Part shown: piece after piece, positions 1 to 5,992 of the stretch
Numbering within the stretch: position 1 is the first letter of the stretch
Layout of the letters: the number at the start of each line of letters is the position of its first letter
NCBI GenBank assembly: GCA_036824045.1
Contig: DAITAZ010000077.1
Location: 1 to 6,006 of the forward strand
Length of the DNA stretch: 6,006 bases
Origin: DAITAZ01 sp036824045
GTDB taxonomy: Bacteria; Pseudomonadota; Gammaproteobacteria; Burkholderiales; Rhodocyclaceae
Direction of reading: 5' to 3'
Notes under the pieces: generated by a model
Told to the model about the DNA's origin: nothing
The model's input: only the letters and a program-made list of their open reading frames with translations
Database searches by the model: none
Program-made: the position numbers and the translations under genes

Positions 1-757
1 GCTCCCCATCCTCCACCAGGACGACCATCTGGTTGCCATTTCCAAGCCCTCCGGGTTGCTGGTGCATCGTAGCGATATCGACCGGCGGGAGACGCGCTTT
101 GCGGTGCAGATGCTGCGGGACCAGCTTGGGCGGCCGGTGTGGCCGGGGCATCGGCTGGACCGGGGGACTTCCGGGGTGTTGCTGTTCGCGCTGGATGCGG
201 ACACCAGCCGGGCCTTGACCCGGGCCTTCGAGCAGCGGGCGGTGGACAAGCATTACCTCGCTGTGGTGCGGGGGCACCCGCCGCTGGCGGGGGTGATCGA
301 CCATCCCCTGGCCCGGGTGGAGGACGACTACGCGGGCGGGGCGCCGGCCGGGGCGCAGCGGCAGCCGGCGCTGACCCGCTACACCCGGCTGGCGGTGGCG
401 GAGCTGCCAGTGCGGGTGGATCGTTACCCCACCAGTCGCTATGCCCTGCTGGGGCTGACGCCGGAAACCGGGCGCCGTCACCAGTTGCGCCGGCACCTCA
501 AGCACCTGGCCCACCCCATCGTGGGCGATACCACCTACGGCAAGAGCGCCCACAACCGGCTGTTTGCCGAGCGCTTCGGGGTGCAGCGGTTGCTGCTCCA
601 CTGCGCGGCCCTGAGCCTGGCGCACCCGGTGAGCGGCGCGCCCCTGCGCATCGCCGCACCCCCCGGGGATGAACTGCTGGCCGTATTCCGCGGCCTGGGC
701 TGGGCGGAACCCGATTGGCTGGAGGCGCACGCCCGGAAGCCCGAGGCTGCCGGCTAA
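1..757 (+). CDS. truC: tRNA pseudouridine(65) synthase TruC (5' end cut by window edge)
   Basis: RluA-family pseudouridine synthase that isomerises uridine to pseudouridine at position 65 of certain tRNAs in the cytoplasm. The reading frame is open from base 2 (LPILHQDDHL...) to a TAA at 755-757, giving 251 residues. The start aligns with E. coli TruC (MLEILYQDEWL), so probably only the Met codon is missing; base 1 is G, as expected for the end of an ATG. The catalytic motif HRLDRGTSG is encoded at 149-175. With one Met added, its Asp (158-160) becomes residue 54, the catalytic position I recall for E. coli TruC. Further family signatures are KPSGLLVHRS near the N-terminus, GRRHQLRRHLKHLAHPIVGD in the middle and QRLLLHCAALSLAHP near the C-terminus. 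Length is close to the 260 residues of the E. coli protein. Among RluA relatives, the VHRS and RRHQLRRHL patterns favour TruC over RluA, RluC or RluD. Gly, Arg and Val codons mostly end in G, unlike the plus-strand genes at the right end. The downstream gene is convergent and shares 4 bp. Confidence 0.93.
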   Translation, partial: LPILHQDDHLVAISKPSGLLVHRSDIDRRETRFAVQMLRDQLGRPVWPGHRLDRGTSGVLLFALDADTSRALTRAFEQRAVDKHYLAVVRGHPPLAGVIDHPLARVEDDYAGGAPAGAQRQPALTRYTRLAVAELPVRVDRYPTSRYALLGLTPETGRRHQLRRHLKHLAHPIVGDTTYGKSAHNRLFAERFGVQRLLLHCAALSLAHPVSGAPLRIAAPPGDELLAVFRGLGWAEPDWLEAHARKPEAAG

Positions 758-2958
758 GGCGTGCGCCCGGGGGCGCCTGGCCCGGCGAGCAGGGCGTGCA
801 GGTGAGCGAGCAAGGGCGCGTCTTCCGCGGGCAGGCTGCCCTGCTGCCGCAGGTCTTCCAGCAGTGCGGCGGCGCTGCGCAGGTCGGCTTGCTGCCCGGT
901 TTGCTGGGCGAGCCGGGCGAGGCCCATGGCGATGAGCCGCTGGGCGGCGGCGGGGCGGGCGGGGGTGACGAGCCGGTGCAGGTGCGCGGCGCCTTCTTCC
1001 AGGCTGCGGCGGGCGGCGGTGGTGTCCGCCTGCCGCAGCTGGGCGTGGCCCAGGAATGCCAGTTGCCGGGCCAGTTGGACGATGGCGCCGTCGTCCGCGC
1101 CGGCGGCCAGCGGGCGGCTGAGGGCGACCGCTTCTACCAGGTGGCGGTGGGCGCCCGGCCCGTCCCCCTGCGCTTGCTCGGCCAGGGCCAGCAGGGTCAG
1201 GCTGCGGGAGAGCGCCTGTTGCGGGGCAGGGCCGCCCGGCTGGCGGGCCAGCGCCCGGCGCAGCGCCACCGCCTCGCCCAGGCAGGCCAGGCTGGCGGCC
1301 GGCGCCGGGGTTTGCCGGGCCTGGCCCAGGGTTTCGAGGAAGCCCGCCAGATCCTCCCGGGGCTCCACGGCATGGGGGGCCGCGTCGGCGCGCGCGCGGG
1401 CGGCGTCGACGCTGGCCTGCAGGTGGGCGGTGGCGCCCGGGTCGCCATTGCCGTGCAGCCAAGCCCCCAGCCGCCACTGGCTCACCGCCACGTCCCGCCG
1501 GGCTTCCAGGCTGGCGGGGTCTGCCTCGGCCAATGCGCGGCGGATCGCCAGGCTCTCCTCCAGGCTGGCGCGGGCGGCGGGCTGGCCCAGGGCTGACTGC
1601 GCGGCGGCCAGGCGGTTGAGGCTGACGGAAAGCGCGCGGCGGTGGCTGGCGGCTTCCGGGTCCGCCGCCACCAGCCGGCGACGCAGCAGCAGGCTCTCCT
1701 GGAACAGTTCCCGGGCGCGGGCGGCGTCACCCGCCGCCAGGTGCAGGTTGCCCATCCGTTCCAGGGCGACAGCCAGATCGGCCCGGGCGCGGGGGGAGTG
1801 GGGGGCGGCGCCGGCCAGTTGCCGGGCCAGCTCCAGGCTCTCCGCAAAGTGGTCGCGGGCGCCTGCCGTGTCGCCCGCCGCCAGCCGCGCGTCGCCCAGG
1901 CGCTCCAGCCCCACCCGCACATCCCGTGGGGCTTCCGGGTCCTGGCCGGCGGCCGCGAGCCGGCGGGAGATGGCCAGGCTTTGCCGGTAGCCGGTGCTGG
2001 CGCCCTGGGGGTCCCCCGCCGCCAGCCGGGCGTCCGCCAGCTTTTCCAGCGCCACGGAAAGATCCCGCTGCGCCGCCGGGGCGTCGGGGCTGGCCTTGGC
2101 CAGGGCTTCCCGCAGGCGCAGGCTTTCTTCAAAGCTGCGGCGGGCGCCGGCGCTGTCCCCTGTGGTGTGCTGCAGGTCTCCCAACTGTGCCAGGGCCCGC
2201 GCCCGTGGCCCGGCCTCCGCGGCCAGGCGCAAGGCGTGGCGGGCGGCCTCCAGGGCCGGGCCGGTGTGGCCGGCCTCCTGCCGCAGGCGGGCGAGGGCAA
2301 GCCAGGTGGCGAAGTCTTCCCCGTCGCGGCTGGCGGCGGCGGTCCACAGGCGCAGCACCTCCGGCAGGGGTTTTTCGCCCCGGTCCCGCATCTCGGCGGC
2401 CAGCGTGGCGAGCTGCCGGTATTCCGCGGCGGCCTTGATCCGGGCGGCCCGGGCGCGGGCGTTTTCTTCTGCTTCGGTGAGGGCTTCCAGCACCGGGAAG
2501 GCGCCCTGGCGGTCCCCTTCCGCGTAGCGGGCCAGGGCTTCGCGGCGGGTGGGGCTGGGGTCTTGGGCGAGGGCGGCGATGAGCCGCCGGTACTCCGCCA
2601 GTTCGGCGGCGAAGCCGGAATCCCGGCGGCCGAGTTCCGCCGCCAGGTGCTGCCGTTCGCGGGTGAGCTGGGCCAGCTCCGCCCGCAGGCGGCTGGTTTC
2701 GGTCTCGCCCACGCCCTTGGCCGCCAGGGCGGCGCGCAGTTGCTTGTCCTGGGTGTCAAGCCGGCCGAAGAGCGCCTGCTCGCGCTCGGCGGCGCGGCGG
2801 TTGGCGGCAGCCAGGCTGGTGGCCCGATCCAGGGTCAGCCGCTCCACCAGCGCCGCCTGTTCGGCCGCGGCCTCCGCCGCCGGTGGCGCGGCCCGGGGGG
2901 CGGCGGGGAGGGCAGCGAGGAGCAGGGCGAGGGCCAGGCGGAGCGGGGCGGTGTTCAT
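754..2958 (-). CDS. Exported coiled-coil/TPR repeat protein, function unknown
   Basis: A 734-residue protein. Residues 1-20 form a signal-peptide-like segment (MNTAPLRLALALLLAALPAA) followed by an Ala/Pro-rich stretch to about 30, so export to the periplasm is likely; the exact cleavage site is unclear. Residues about 35-125 are charged, helical and probably coiled coil. Residues about 123-250 (containing DPSPTRREALARYAEGD) match a linker type I recall in front of TPR arrays in other proteobacterial proteins. Residues about 250-673 hold roughly nine degenerate TPR-like units of 47-48 residues with the pattern LxxLGDxxLAAGDxxGARxxFxESLxLxRxLAxxxP. No enzymatic domain is visible, so a scaffold or binding role is the most that can be inferred. 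The ATG at 2956-2958 is favoured by the signal peptide, although no good Shine-Dalgarno precedes it. It follows ipdC by 72 bp on the same strand, so co-transcription or translational dependence is possible. Its TAG stop overlaps the truC stop by 4 bp. Confidence 0.85.
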   Translation of the reverse strand: MNTAPLRLALALLLAALPAAPRAAPPAAEAAAEQAALVERLTLDRATSLAAANRRAAEREQALFGRLDTQDKQLRAALAAKGVGETETSRLRAELAQLTRERQHLAAELGRRDSGFAAELAEYRRLIAALAQDPSPTRREALARYAEGDRQGAFPVLEALTEAEENARARAARIKAAAEYRQLATLAAEMRDRGEKPLPEVLRLWTAAASRDGEDFATWLALARLRQEAGHTGPALEAARHALRLAAEAGPRARALAQLGDLQHTTGDSAGARRSFEESLRLREALAKASPDAPAAQRDLSVALEKLADARLAAGDPQGASTGYRQSLAISRRLAAAGQDPEAPRDVRVGLERLGDARLAAGDTAGARDHFAESLELARQLAGAAPHSPRARADLAVALERMGNLHLAAGDAARARELFQESLLLRRRLVAADPEAASHRRALSVSLNRLAAAQSALGQPAARASLEESLAIRRALAEADPASLEARRDVAVSQWRLGAWLHGNGDPGATAHLQASVDAARARADAAPHAVEPREDLAGFLETLGQARQTPAPAASLACLGEAVALRRALARQPGGPAPQQALSRSLTLLALAEQAQGDGPGAHRHLVEAVALSRPLAAGADDGAIVQLARQLAFLGHAQLRQADTTAARRSLEEGAAHLHRLVTPARPAAAQRLIAMGLARLAQQTGQQADLRSAAALLEDLRQQGSLPAEDAPLLAHLHALLAGPGAPGRTP
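757..778 (+). terminator. Possible hairpin just after the truC stop
   Basis: Six bases after the truC stop lies the inverted repeat GCGCCC (763-768), GG, GGGCGC (771-776). A competing pairing is AGGCG (757-761) with CGCCT (774-778). It lies inside the last codons of the convergent TPR gene, because the two stop codons overlap. No T-run follows, so it is not a classical intrinsic terminator. It could slow polymerase or protect the 3' end. In DNA this GC-rich such a short repeat may also be chance. Confidence 0.25.
940..2211 (-). repeat. Tandem ~47-48-residue (~144-bp) TPR-type coding repeats
   Basis: This part of the TPR gene (residues about 250-673) is built of about nine tandem units. The three best conserved cover residues 298-440 (bases 1639-2067) and each contain LAAGD after a LExLxD/LERxGN helix. 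At DNA level the plus-strand pattern cgccgccag recurs near 1731, 1875 and 2018, a spacing of about 143-144 bp. Units towards the C-terminus are strongly diverged. Such arrays normally evolve by internal duplication and can change copy number by recombination. Confidence 0.75.
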
Positions 2959-3030
2959 GGGCAGCAGGTTTGGGCGAGCGCCCCATTGGAATACAAGCCC
3001 CGGCCAAAGGCAACGTGGCTGGCGGGCCTG
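2959..3030 (-). other. 72-bp gap between ipdC and the TPR gene
   Basis: Short spacer downstream of the ipdC TGA and upstream of the TPR ATG. It holds a small inverted repeat GGGCGAGCGCCC (2972-2983) with no following T-run, so I see no convincing terminator. I also see no convincing promoter and no GGAG-type ribosome binding site ahead of the TPR start. This fits read-through from ipdC but does not prove it. Confidence 0.4.
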
Positions 3031-4659
3031 TCAGCCCCCCGCCGGGGCGGACAGACGTTTGACCCCCGCCACAAAGCGGGCCAGGGTGTCGGAGAGCACG
3101 CCCCGGGGGATCATCGCCTCGATGAGCTGGAAGCGCCCCCGCGTGGCCACGGCGCGGGCCAGGGCCGCCCCCAGCGCCGCGCGGGTGGCCACGCGCACGC
3201 CGTCCCCGCCCATGCCGGCGGCCATGTCGGCAAAGCCCCAGGTGTCCAGGTCGTTGAAGCGGCTTTCGGGCTGGAAGGTGCGCAGCATCTCCCAACTGGC
3301 GTTGTTGAGCAGCAGCACGATGGGGTCCCAGCCGTAGCGGCGGCAGTTGCCCAGCTCCCAGCCGGTCATCTGGAAGGCGCCGTCGCCCACCAGGATCAGC
3401 GGCCGCTGCCCGGTGGCCGCCTGCAGCCCCAGGCCCGCCGGCACGCCAAAGCCCATGGTGGCGTAGTAGCCGGGGGCCACCAGGGCGGTGTGGGCGATGT
3501 CCATGGCGGTGAAAAAGCAGTCGCCCATGTCGGCGGCGATGGGCAGGCGGCCGTGCTCCGCCATCAGGTCGTTCACGGCGCGGGCGATGTCGGTGGGGCT
3601 GATGGGGGCCTCGTCCGCCGGCAGATGGCGGGGGAAATCCGCGGGCGCGCCCTGGGCGGCGGCTTCCCGCGCCGGCACCCGCGCCAGCAGCCCGGCCACC
3701 AGCTCCGCCAGGGGGATGGCGGGGTAGGTGTGAAAGCCCATGCTGACCTGGCCGTCCAGCGCCTGGATGGTCTTGCGCAGGTCGATCCGCCGCTCCGACA
3801 CGGCGAAGTTGGTGTCGCACACGATCACCCCCAGCAGGAAGAGGCCGTCGGCGTCTTCCACCAGCCGGGTCACCTCCGGCAGCCCGGCCACCCCCATGTA
3901 GGTGCCCCGGGGCGGCGTGGGGGCATCGGCCAGCAGGCCGCGGCCCATGAGGCTGGTGACCACCGGCAGGCCCAGCCGCCGGGCCAGTTCCGCCACCTGG
4001 GCTTCCAGCCCGTAGCGGCGCACCTCCACCCCCACCATCAGCACGGGCCGGCGGGCCGCGGCCAGCCGGGCGAGGATCTCCTCCACGCAGGCGGCCAGGG
4101 CTTCCGCGTCCGCCCGCCGGGGTGGCAGCGGCACCACCGGCGCGCAGGGGGCGGCCACCTGATCGCGGGGGATTTCGATGTACACCGGCCGCGAATGGCG
4201 GCGGCAGGCGGCCAGCACCCGGGCGATCTCCGCCGGGGCGCGGGCCGGGTCGGCCAGCCGCGTCTGCGCGCAGGTGACTTCCTTGTAGATCTGCAACTGG
4301 GAATCCAGGGTGCGGGCCTGATGGTGGAGCAGCAGCCCGGCGCTGGACTCCCGCTCCCCGGGGCCGCCGGACAGCACCACCAGGGGCGACTTTTCCGCAT
4401 AGGCGGCGGCCACCGCGTTGACCATGTTCAGCGCCCCGGCGCCATAGGTGACGGCCGCCACCCCCAGCCCCCCGGCAATGCGCGCCGAGGCATCCGCCGC
4501 GAAGCCCACCCCCGGCTCGTGGGAGAGGGTGTAGAGGGGCAGGATGCCCGACTGCTCGATGATGCGAAAATAAGGCAGGGCGAAATCGCCCGGGATGCCA
4601 AAGATCTCCCGCGCGCCATGGGCTTTGAGCGCGTGCAGCAGGGATTCGGTCAGGTTCAT
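3031..4659 (-). CDS. ipdC: Phenylpyruvate/indolepyruvate decarboxylase (ThDP-dependent)
   Basis: A 542-residue cytosolic thiamine-diphosphate enzyme that decarboxylates phenylpyruvate and indole-3-pyruvate to the aldehydes, a step in aromatic amino-acid (Ehrlich-type) catabolism and in indole-3-acetate synthesis. It closely resembles the Azospirillum enzyme (about 545 residues) along its whole length, including MGRGLLADAPTPP, NNASWEMLRTFQPES and IPRGVLSDTLARFV. Domains in order are N-terminal pyrimidine-binding, central, and C-terminal pyrophosphate-binding. Visible catalytic elements are Asp25 in GIPGD, cofactor-activating Glu48 in SHEP, His112-His113, Asp282, and the cofactor motif GDG (425-427) to NN (452-453). 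The Glu found six residues after the NN pair in yeast and Zymomonas pyruvate decarboxylase is Leu459 here, as in the Azospirillum enzyme. The ATG at 4657-4659 is chosen because GGAG lies 7 bp upstream and it matches the family N-terminus; the frame could extend to a GTG at 4689. It diverges from an Lrp/AsnC regulator, its likely controller. Substrate preference between phenylpyruvate and indolepyruvate cannot be read from sequence. Confidence 0.93.
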   Translation of the reverse strand: MNLTESLLHALKAHGAREIFGIPGDFALPYFRIIEQSGILPLYTLSHEPGVGFAADASARIAGGLGVAAVTYGAGALNMVNAVAAAYAEKSPLVVLSGGPGERESSAGLLLHHQARTLDSQLQIYKEVTCAQTRLADPARAPAEIARVLAACRRHSRPVYIEIPRDQVAAPCAPVVPLPPRRADAEALAACVEEILARLAAARRPVLMVGVEVRRYGLEAQVAELARRLGLPVVTSLMGRGLLADAPTPPRGTYMGVAGLPEVTRLVEDADGLFLLGVIVCDTNFAVSERRIDLRKTIQALDGQVSMGFHTYPAIPLAELVAGLLARVPAREAAAQGAPADFPRHLPADEAPISPTDIARAVNDLMAEHGRLPIAADMGDCFFTAMDIAHTALVAPGYYATMGFGVPAGLGLQAATGQRPLILVGDGAFQMTGWELGNCRRYGWDPIVLLLNNASWEMLRTFQPESRFNDLDTWGFADMAAGMGGDGVRVATRAALGAALARAVATRGRFQLIEAMIPRGVLSDTLARFVAGVKRLSAPAGG

Positions 4660-4666
4660 GGCTGGG

Positions 4667-4670
4667 CTCC
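4667..4670 (-). promoter_or_regulatory. Ribosome binding site of ipdC (decides the start)
   Basis: On the minus strand GGAG sits 7 bases before the ATG at 4657-4659. This supports that ATG over the in-frame GTG ten codons upstream (4689), whose extra residues (MPTPPRRSPA) have no counterpart in the related enzyme. Confidence 0.65.
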
Positions 4671-4717
4671 GGCGGGGTGGGGTGGGCACAGTATCCCGCC
4701 GCCCGGGCGCAAGAGGT

Positions 4718-4757
4718 GTTCGTTGTGGCCGCCAGACTGCCTATACTGCGCACGAAC
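4718..4757. promoter_or_regulatory. Inverted repeat GTTCGT-N28-ACGAAC, candidate operator
   Basis: Perfect 6-bp arms GTTCGT (4718-4723) and ACGAAC (4752-4757) flank the TATACT hexamer in the lrp-ipdC intergenic region. The arm centres are 34 bp apart, about three helical turns, which suits two DNA-binding faces of a multimeric Lrp/AsnC protein on the same side of the helix. The right arm would cover the expected lrp transcription start, so autorepression is plausible. The assignment to Lrp binding is inference; 6-bp arms alone can occur by chance. Confidence 0.35.
4719..4747 (+). promoter_or_regulatory. Candidate sigma-70-type promoter of the lrp gene
   Basis: TATACT at 4742-4747 differs at one base from the -10 consensus TATAAT and stands out in this GC-rich DNA. 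At 17-bp spacing the -35 position reads TTCGTT (4719-4724), a poor match. Transcription would start near 4754, about 25 bases before the lrp ATG. A weak -35 is common where a regulator controls the promoter. No equally clear promoter is visible for ipdC on the other strand; GATACT (complement of 4690-4695) is a weak -10 candidate with no good -35. Confidence 0.4.
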
Positions 4758-4764
4758 TGTGAGT

Positions 4765-4768
4765 GGAG
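4765..4768 (+). promoter_or_regulatory. Ribosome binding site of the lrp gene (decides the start)
   Basis: GGAG lies 10 bases before the ATG at 4779-4781, inside the direct repeat GAGTGGAGTG (4761-4770). The spacing is slightly long. The frame extends upstream to a GTG at 4677, but that would add 34 residues without family counterpart and would run through the promoter region. Confidence 0.55.
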
Positions 4769-4778
4769 TGGGTCAGCA

Positions 4779-5303
4779 ATGCACGAAATCGCCCTGGATC
4801 GCTTCGACCTCGCCTTGCTGGAAGCCCTGCAGCGGGACGGCCACGCCACCAACGCCGAGCTTGGCGAGCGGGTGCATCTTTCCGCCTCCCAGGTCAGCCG
4901 CCGCATCCAGCGGCTGGAAGAAGCCGGGCTCATCGCCGGCTACGCCGCCCTGCTCGCCCCGGCCAGCCTCGGCCTCAGCGTCACCGCCTTCGCCCACGTC
5001 ACCCTGGAGCGCCACGGCGACACCCGCAACGAAGCCTTCGAATCCGCCGTCGCCGCGCTGCCCCAGGTGCTCGACTGCTTCGCCGTCAGTGGCGACGCGG
5101 ACTACGTCCTGCGCATCGTCGCCCCCGATCTGGCCAGCTTCTCCGAACTGATGATGAAGCGCGTGCTGCGCCTGCCCGGGCTCGCCCAGATCCGCACCAA
5201 CCTCGCCCTCAAGACCGTCAAGAGCACCCACCAGCTCCCCCTCGACCACCTCGCCCAGGGCGCCCCCCGCCCCGCACCCCGCCTGGTCATCCGGCACGAC
5301 TGA
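4779..5303 (+). CDS. Lrp/AsnC-family transcriptional regulator
   Basis: A 174-residue DNA-binding regulator of the feast/famine (Lrp/AsnC) family. Residues about 5-60 form the AsnC-type winged helix-turn-helix: LDRFDLALLEALQRDGHATN, then the recognition-helix region LSASQVSRRIQRLEEAGLI (34-52). Residues about 66-150 form the RAM effector/oligomerisation domain, including SGDADYVLRIV (104-114), the turn that normally contributes to amino-acid binding, and LPGLAQIRTNLALKTVK (132-148). After about 160 there is a Pro-rich tail (APRPAPRL) beyond the usual family end. The gene diverges from ipdC across 119 bp, a standard arrangement for a local regulator, so control of ipdC in response to an aromatic amino acid is the likely role, possibly with autoregulation through the inverted repeat at 4718-4757. 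The ligand cannot be told from sequence. It is less likely a global Lrp, because it is tied to one catabolic gene. Confidence 0.92.
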   Translation: MHEIALDRFDLALLEALQRDGHATNAELGERVHLSASQVSRRIQRLEEAGLIAGYAALLAPASLGLSVTAFAHVTLERHGDTRNEAFESAVAALPQVLDCFAVSGDADYVLRIVAPDLASFSELMMKRVLRLPGLAQIRTNLALKTVKSTHQLPLDHLAQGAPRPAPRLVIRHD

Positions 5304-5327
5304 GCCCGGGAATTACCCCAACGCAAA

Positions 5328-5370
5328 GCCCCGCCTCCGCCCCCTGCGCCACACTGGCGGCAAGCGGGGC
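5328..5370 (+). terminator. Long two-part stem-loop after lrp, terminator or leader structure
   Basis: GCCCCGC (5328-5334) pairs with GCGGGGC (5364-5370), and inside it CCGCC (5337-5341) pairs with GGCGG (5356-5360), leaving a small asymmetric internal loop and a 14-base loop. It lies 24 bases after the lrp stop and 31 bases before the DUF6306-like ATG. A C-rich run rather than a T-run follows, so it is not a standard intrinsic terminator. It could end lrp transcripts with help from factors, protect the 3' end, or be a leader structure for the next gene. Confidence 0.35.
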
Positions 5371-5389
5371 CCCCGGCCCCGACCCCACC

Positions 5390-5393
5390 GGAG
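5390..5393 (+). promoter_or_regulatory. Ribosome binding site of the DUF6306-like gene
   Basis: GGAG sits 8 bases before the ATG at 5402-5404. The same frame is open far upstream (to 4763), but there it is only a shadow of lrp; this site and the start of protein-family similarity fix the ATG at 5402. Confidence 0.6.
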
Positions 5394-5401
5394 CGCACCC
5401 C

Positions 5402-5992
5402 ATGACCAAACCCGCCACCCCCACCGAAAGCGGCTACAGCTCGCCCCCCTGCTACGCCGCCGAATTCCCCGGCTACTTCGGCGAACCCCCCGCCACCCCG
5501 CCCAGCCCCGAACTCGTAGCCGCCCTCAACGCCCTGCTCGAAGCCGAACGCGCCGGCGCCAAGGTGCTCGCCCTGCTCGCCCGGGACCCCGCCGCCCCCC
5601 TGCCGCCCGCCCTCCAGCCCTTGCTCCAGCGCCTGCAGCAGGACGAAGGCGCCAACGCCGTCACCCTCTACCAGACCCTGCGCCGCCTCGGCGCCCAGGC
5701 CACCCACGCCACCGGCGACTTCGTCGCCAAAACCCTCGCCGTCGAAGGGCTCGCCCCGCGGCTGCGCTTCCTCAACAAAGGCCAGATGTGGGTCGTGCGC
5801 AAGATCGACCAAGCCCTCGCCCTCGCCCCCGACCCCGAAACCGCCACCATGCTCGCCACCATGCGCCAAAGCCACCTGGACAACGTGGCAGCGTGCGAGG
5901 CGGGGTTGGGCGGGGTGGAAGAGCACTCTACGGCCAGCGTTTCGCCACCGTCGAGCCGGTGTTCGGCAACCTGCGGGCCAACAAACGACTGA
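5402..5992 (+). CDS. DUF6306-like protein of unknown function, C-terminus altered at an IS junction
   Basis: A 196-residue frame. Residues 10-166 resemble small bacterial proteins of the DUF6306 type as I recall them: SGYSSPPCYAAEFPGYFGEPP (11-30 region), LLEAERAGAKVL (45-56), a helix beginning QQDEGANAVTLYQTLRRLG (79-97), then TGDFVAKTLAVEG and LRFLNKGQMWVVRKIDQAL, and MRQSHLDNVAACE (154-166). It looks all-helical; the acidic residues in the two central helices would suit a ferritin-like four-helix bundle, but that is a guess and no enzyme activity can be named. There is no signal peptide or membrane segment. Family members end soon after the NxxxCE position. Here residues from about 171 to 196 are read from DNA that, in another frame, encodes a transposase, so the native tail has probably been replaced. 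Codons are strongly C-ending up to about 5886 and then turn G-ending, supporting a join near there. Confidence 0.7.
   Translation: MTKPATPTESGYSSPPCYAAEFPGYFGEPPATPPSPELVAALNALLEAERAGAKVLALLARDPAAPLPPALQPLLQRLQQDEGANAVTLYQTLRRLGAQATHATGDFVAKTLAVEGLAPRLRFLNKGQMWVVRKIDQALALAPDPETATMLATMRQSHLDNVAACEAGLGGVEEHSTASVSPPSSRCSATCGPTND
5880..5926. mobile_element. Probable junction between host gene and IS remnant
   Basis: Similarity to the DUF6306-like family fades after about 5899, and transposase similarity begins between 5914 and 5926. Codon style changes abruptly at about 5887, from C-ending to G-ending codons (gtg, gcg, gag, ggg, ttg). No target-site duplication or terminal inverted repeat can be identified, which suggests the join arose by deletion or recombination rather than simple insertion of a whole element. 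Confidence 0.5.

Noticed and set aside
1639..2067. Regular ~144-bp spacing as a CRISPR-like or non-coding repeat array.
   Set aside because: The periodicity is explained by tandem TPR-type units in the protein; the DNA copies are diverged and there are no short identical repeats with unique spacers.
2972..2983. Palindrome GGGCGAGCGCCC between ipdC and the TPR gene as an intrinsic terminator.
   Set aside because: The stem is only 4-5 bp and no T-run follows on the minus strand.
4677..4778. Upstream extension of the lrp frame to a GTG at 4677.
   Set aside because: It would translate through the probable promoter and operator and adds 34 residues absent from the family; the ATG at 4779 has an upstream GGAG and the normal family N-terminus.
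4660..4778. A sigma-54-type promoter or Azospirillum-like TGTCNC auxin element upstream of ipdC.
   Set aside because: No GG/GC pair with the required spacing and no TGTCNC motif was found on the minus strand of this gap.
2756..4933. An open minus-strand frame of 725 codons overlapping ipdC in another frame.
   Set aside because: Its product is low-complexity Gly/Arg/Pro-rich sequence, and ipdC in the other frame matches a known enzyme along its whole length.
1642..5151. An open plus-strand frame of 1169 codons running antisense through the TPR gene and ipdC.
   Set aside because: It lies opposite two genes with clear family features, is Gly/Gln/His-rich and resembles no family. Long antisense frames are expected where codons end in G or C at this GC content.
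5102..5926. Minus-strand open frame opposite lrp and the DUF6306-like gene.
   Set aside because: The Gly-rich translation has no recognisable motif and is the antisense shadow of two supported genes.
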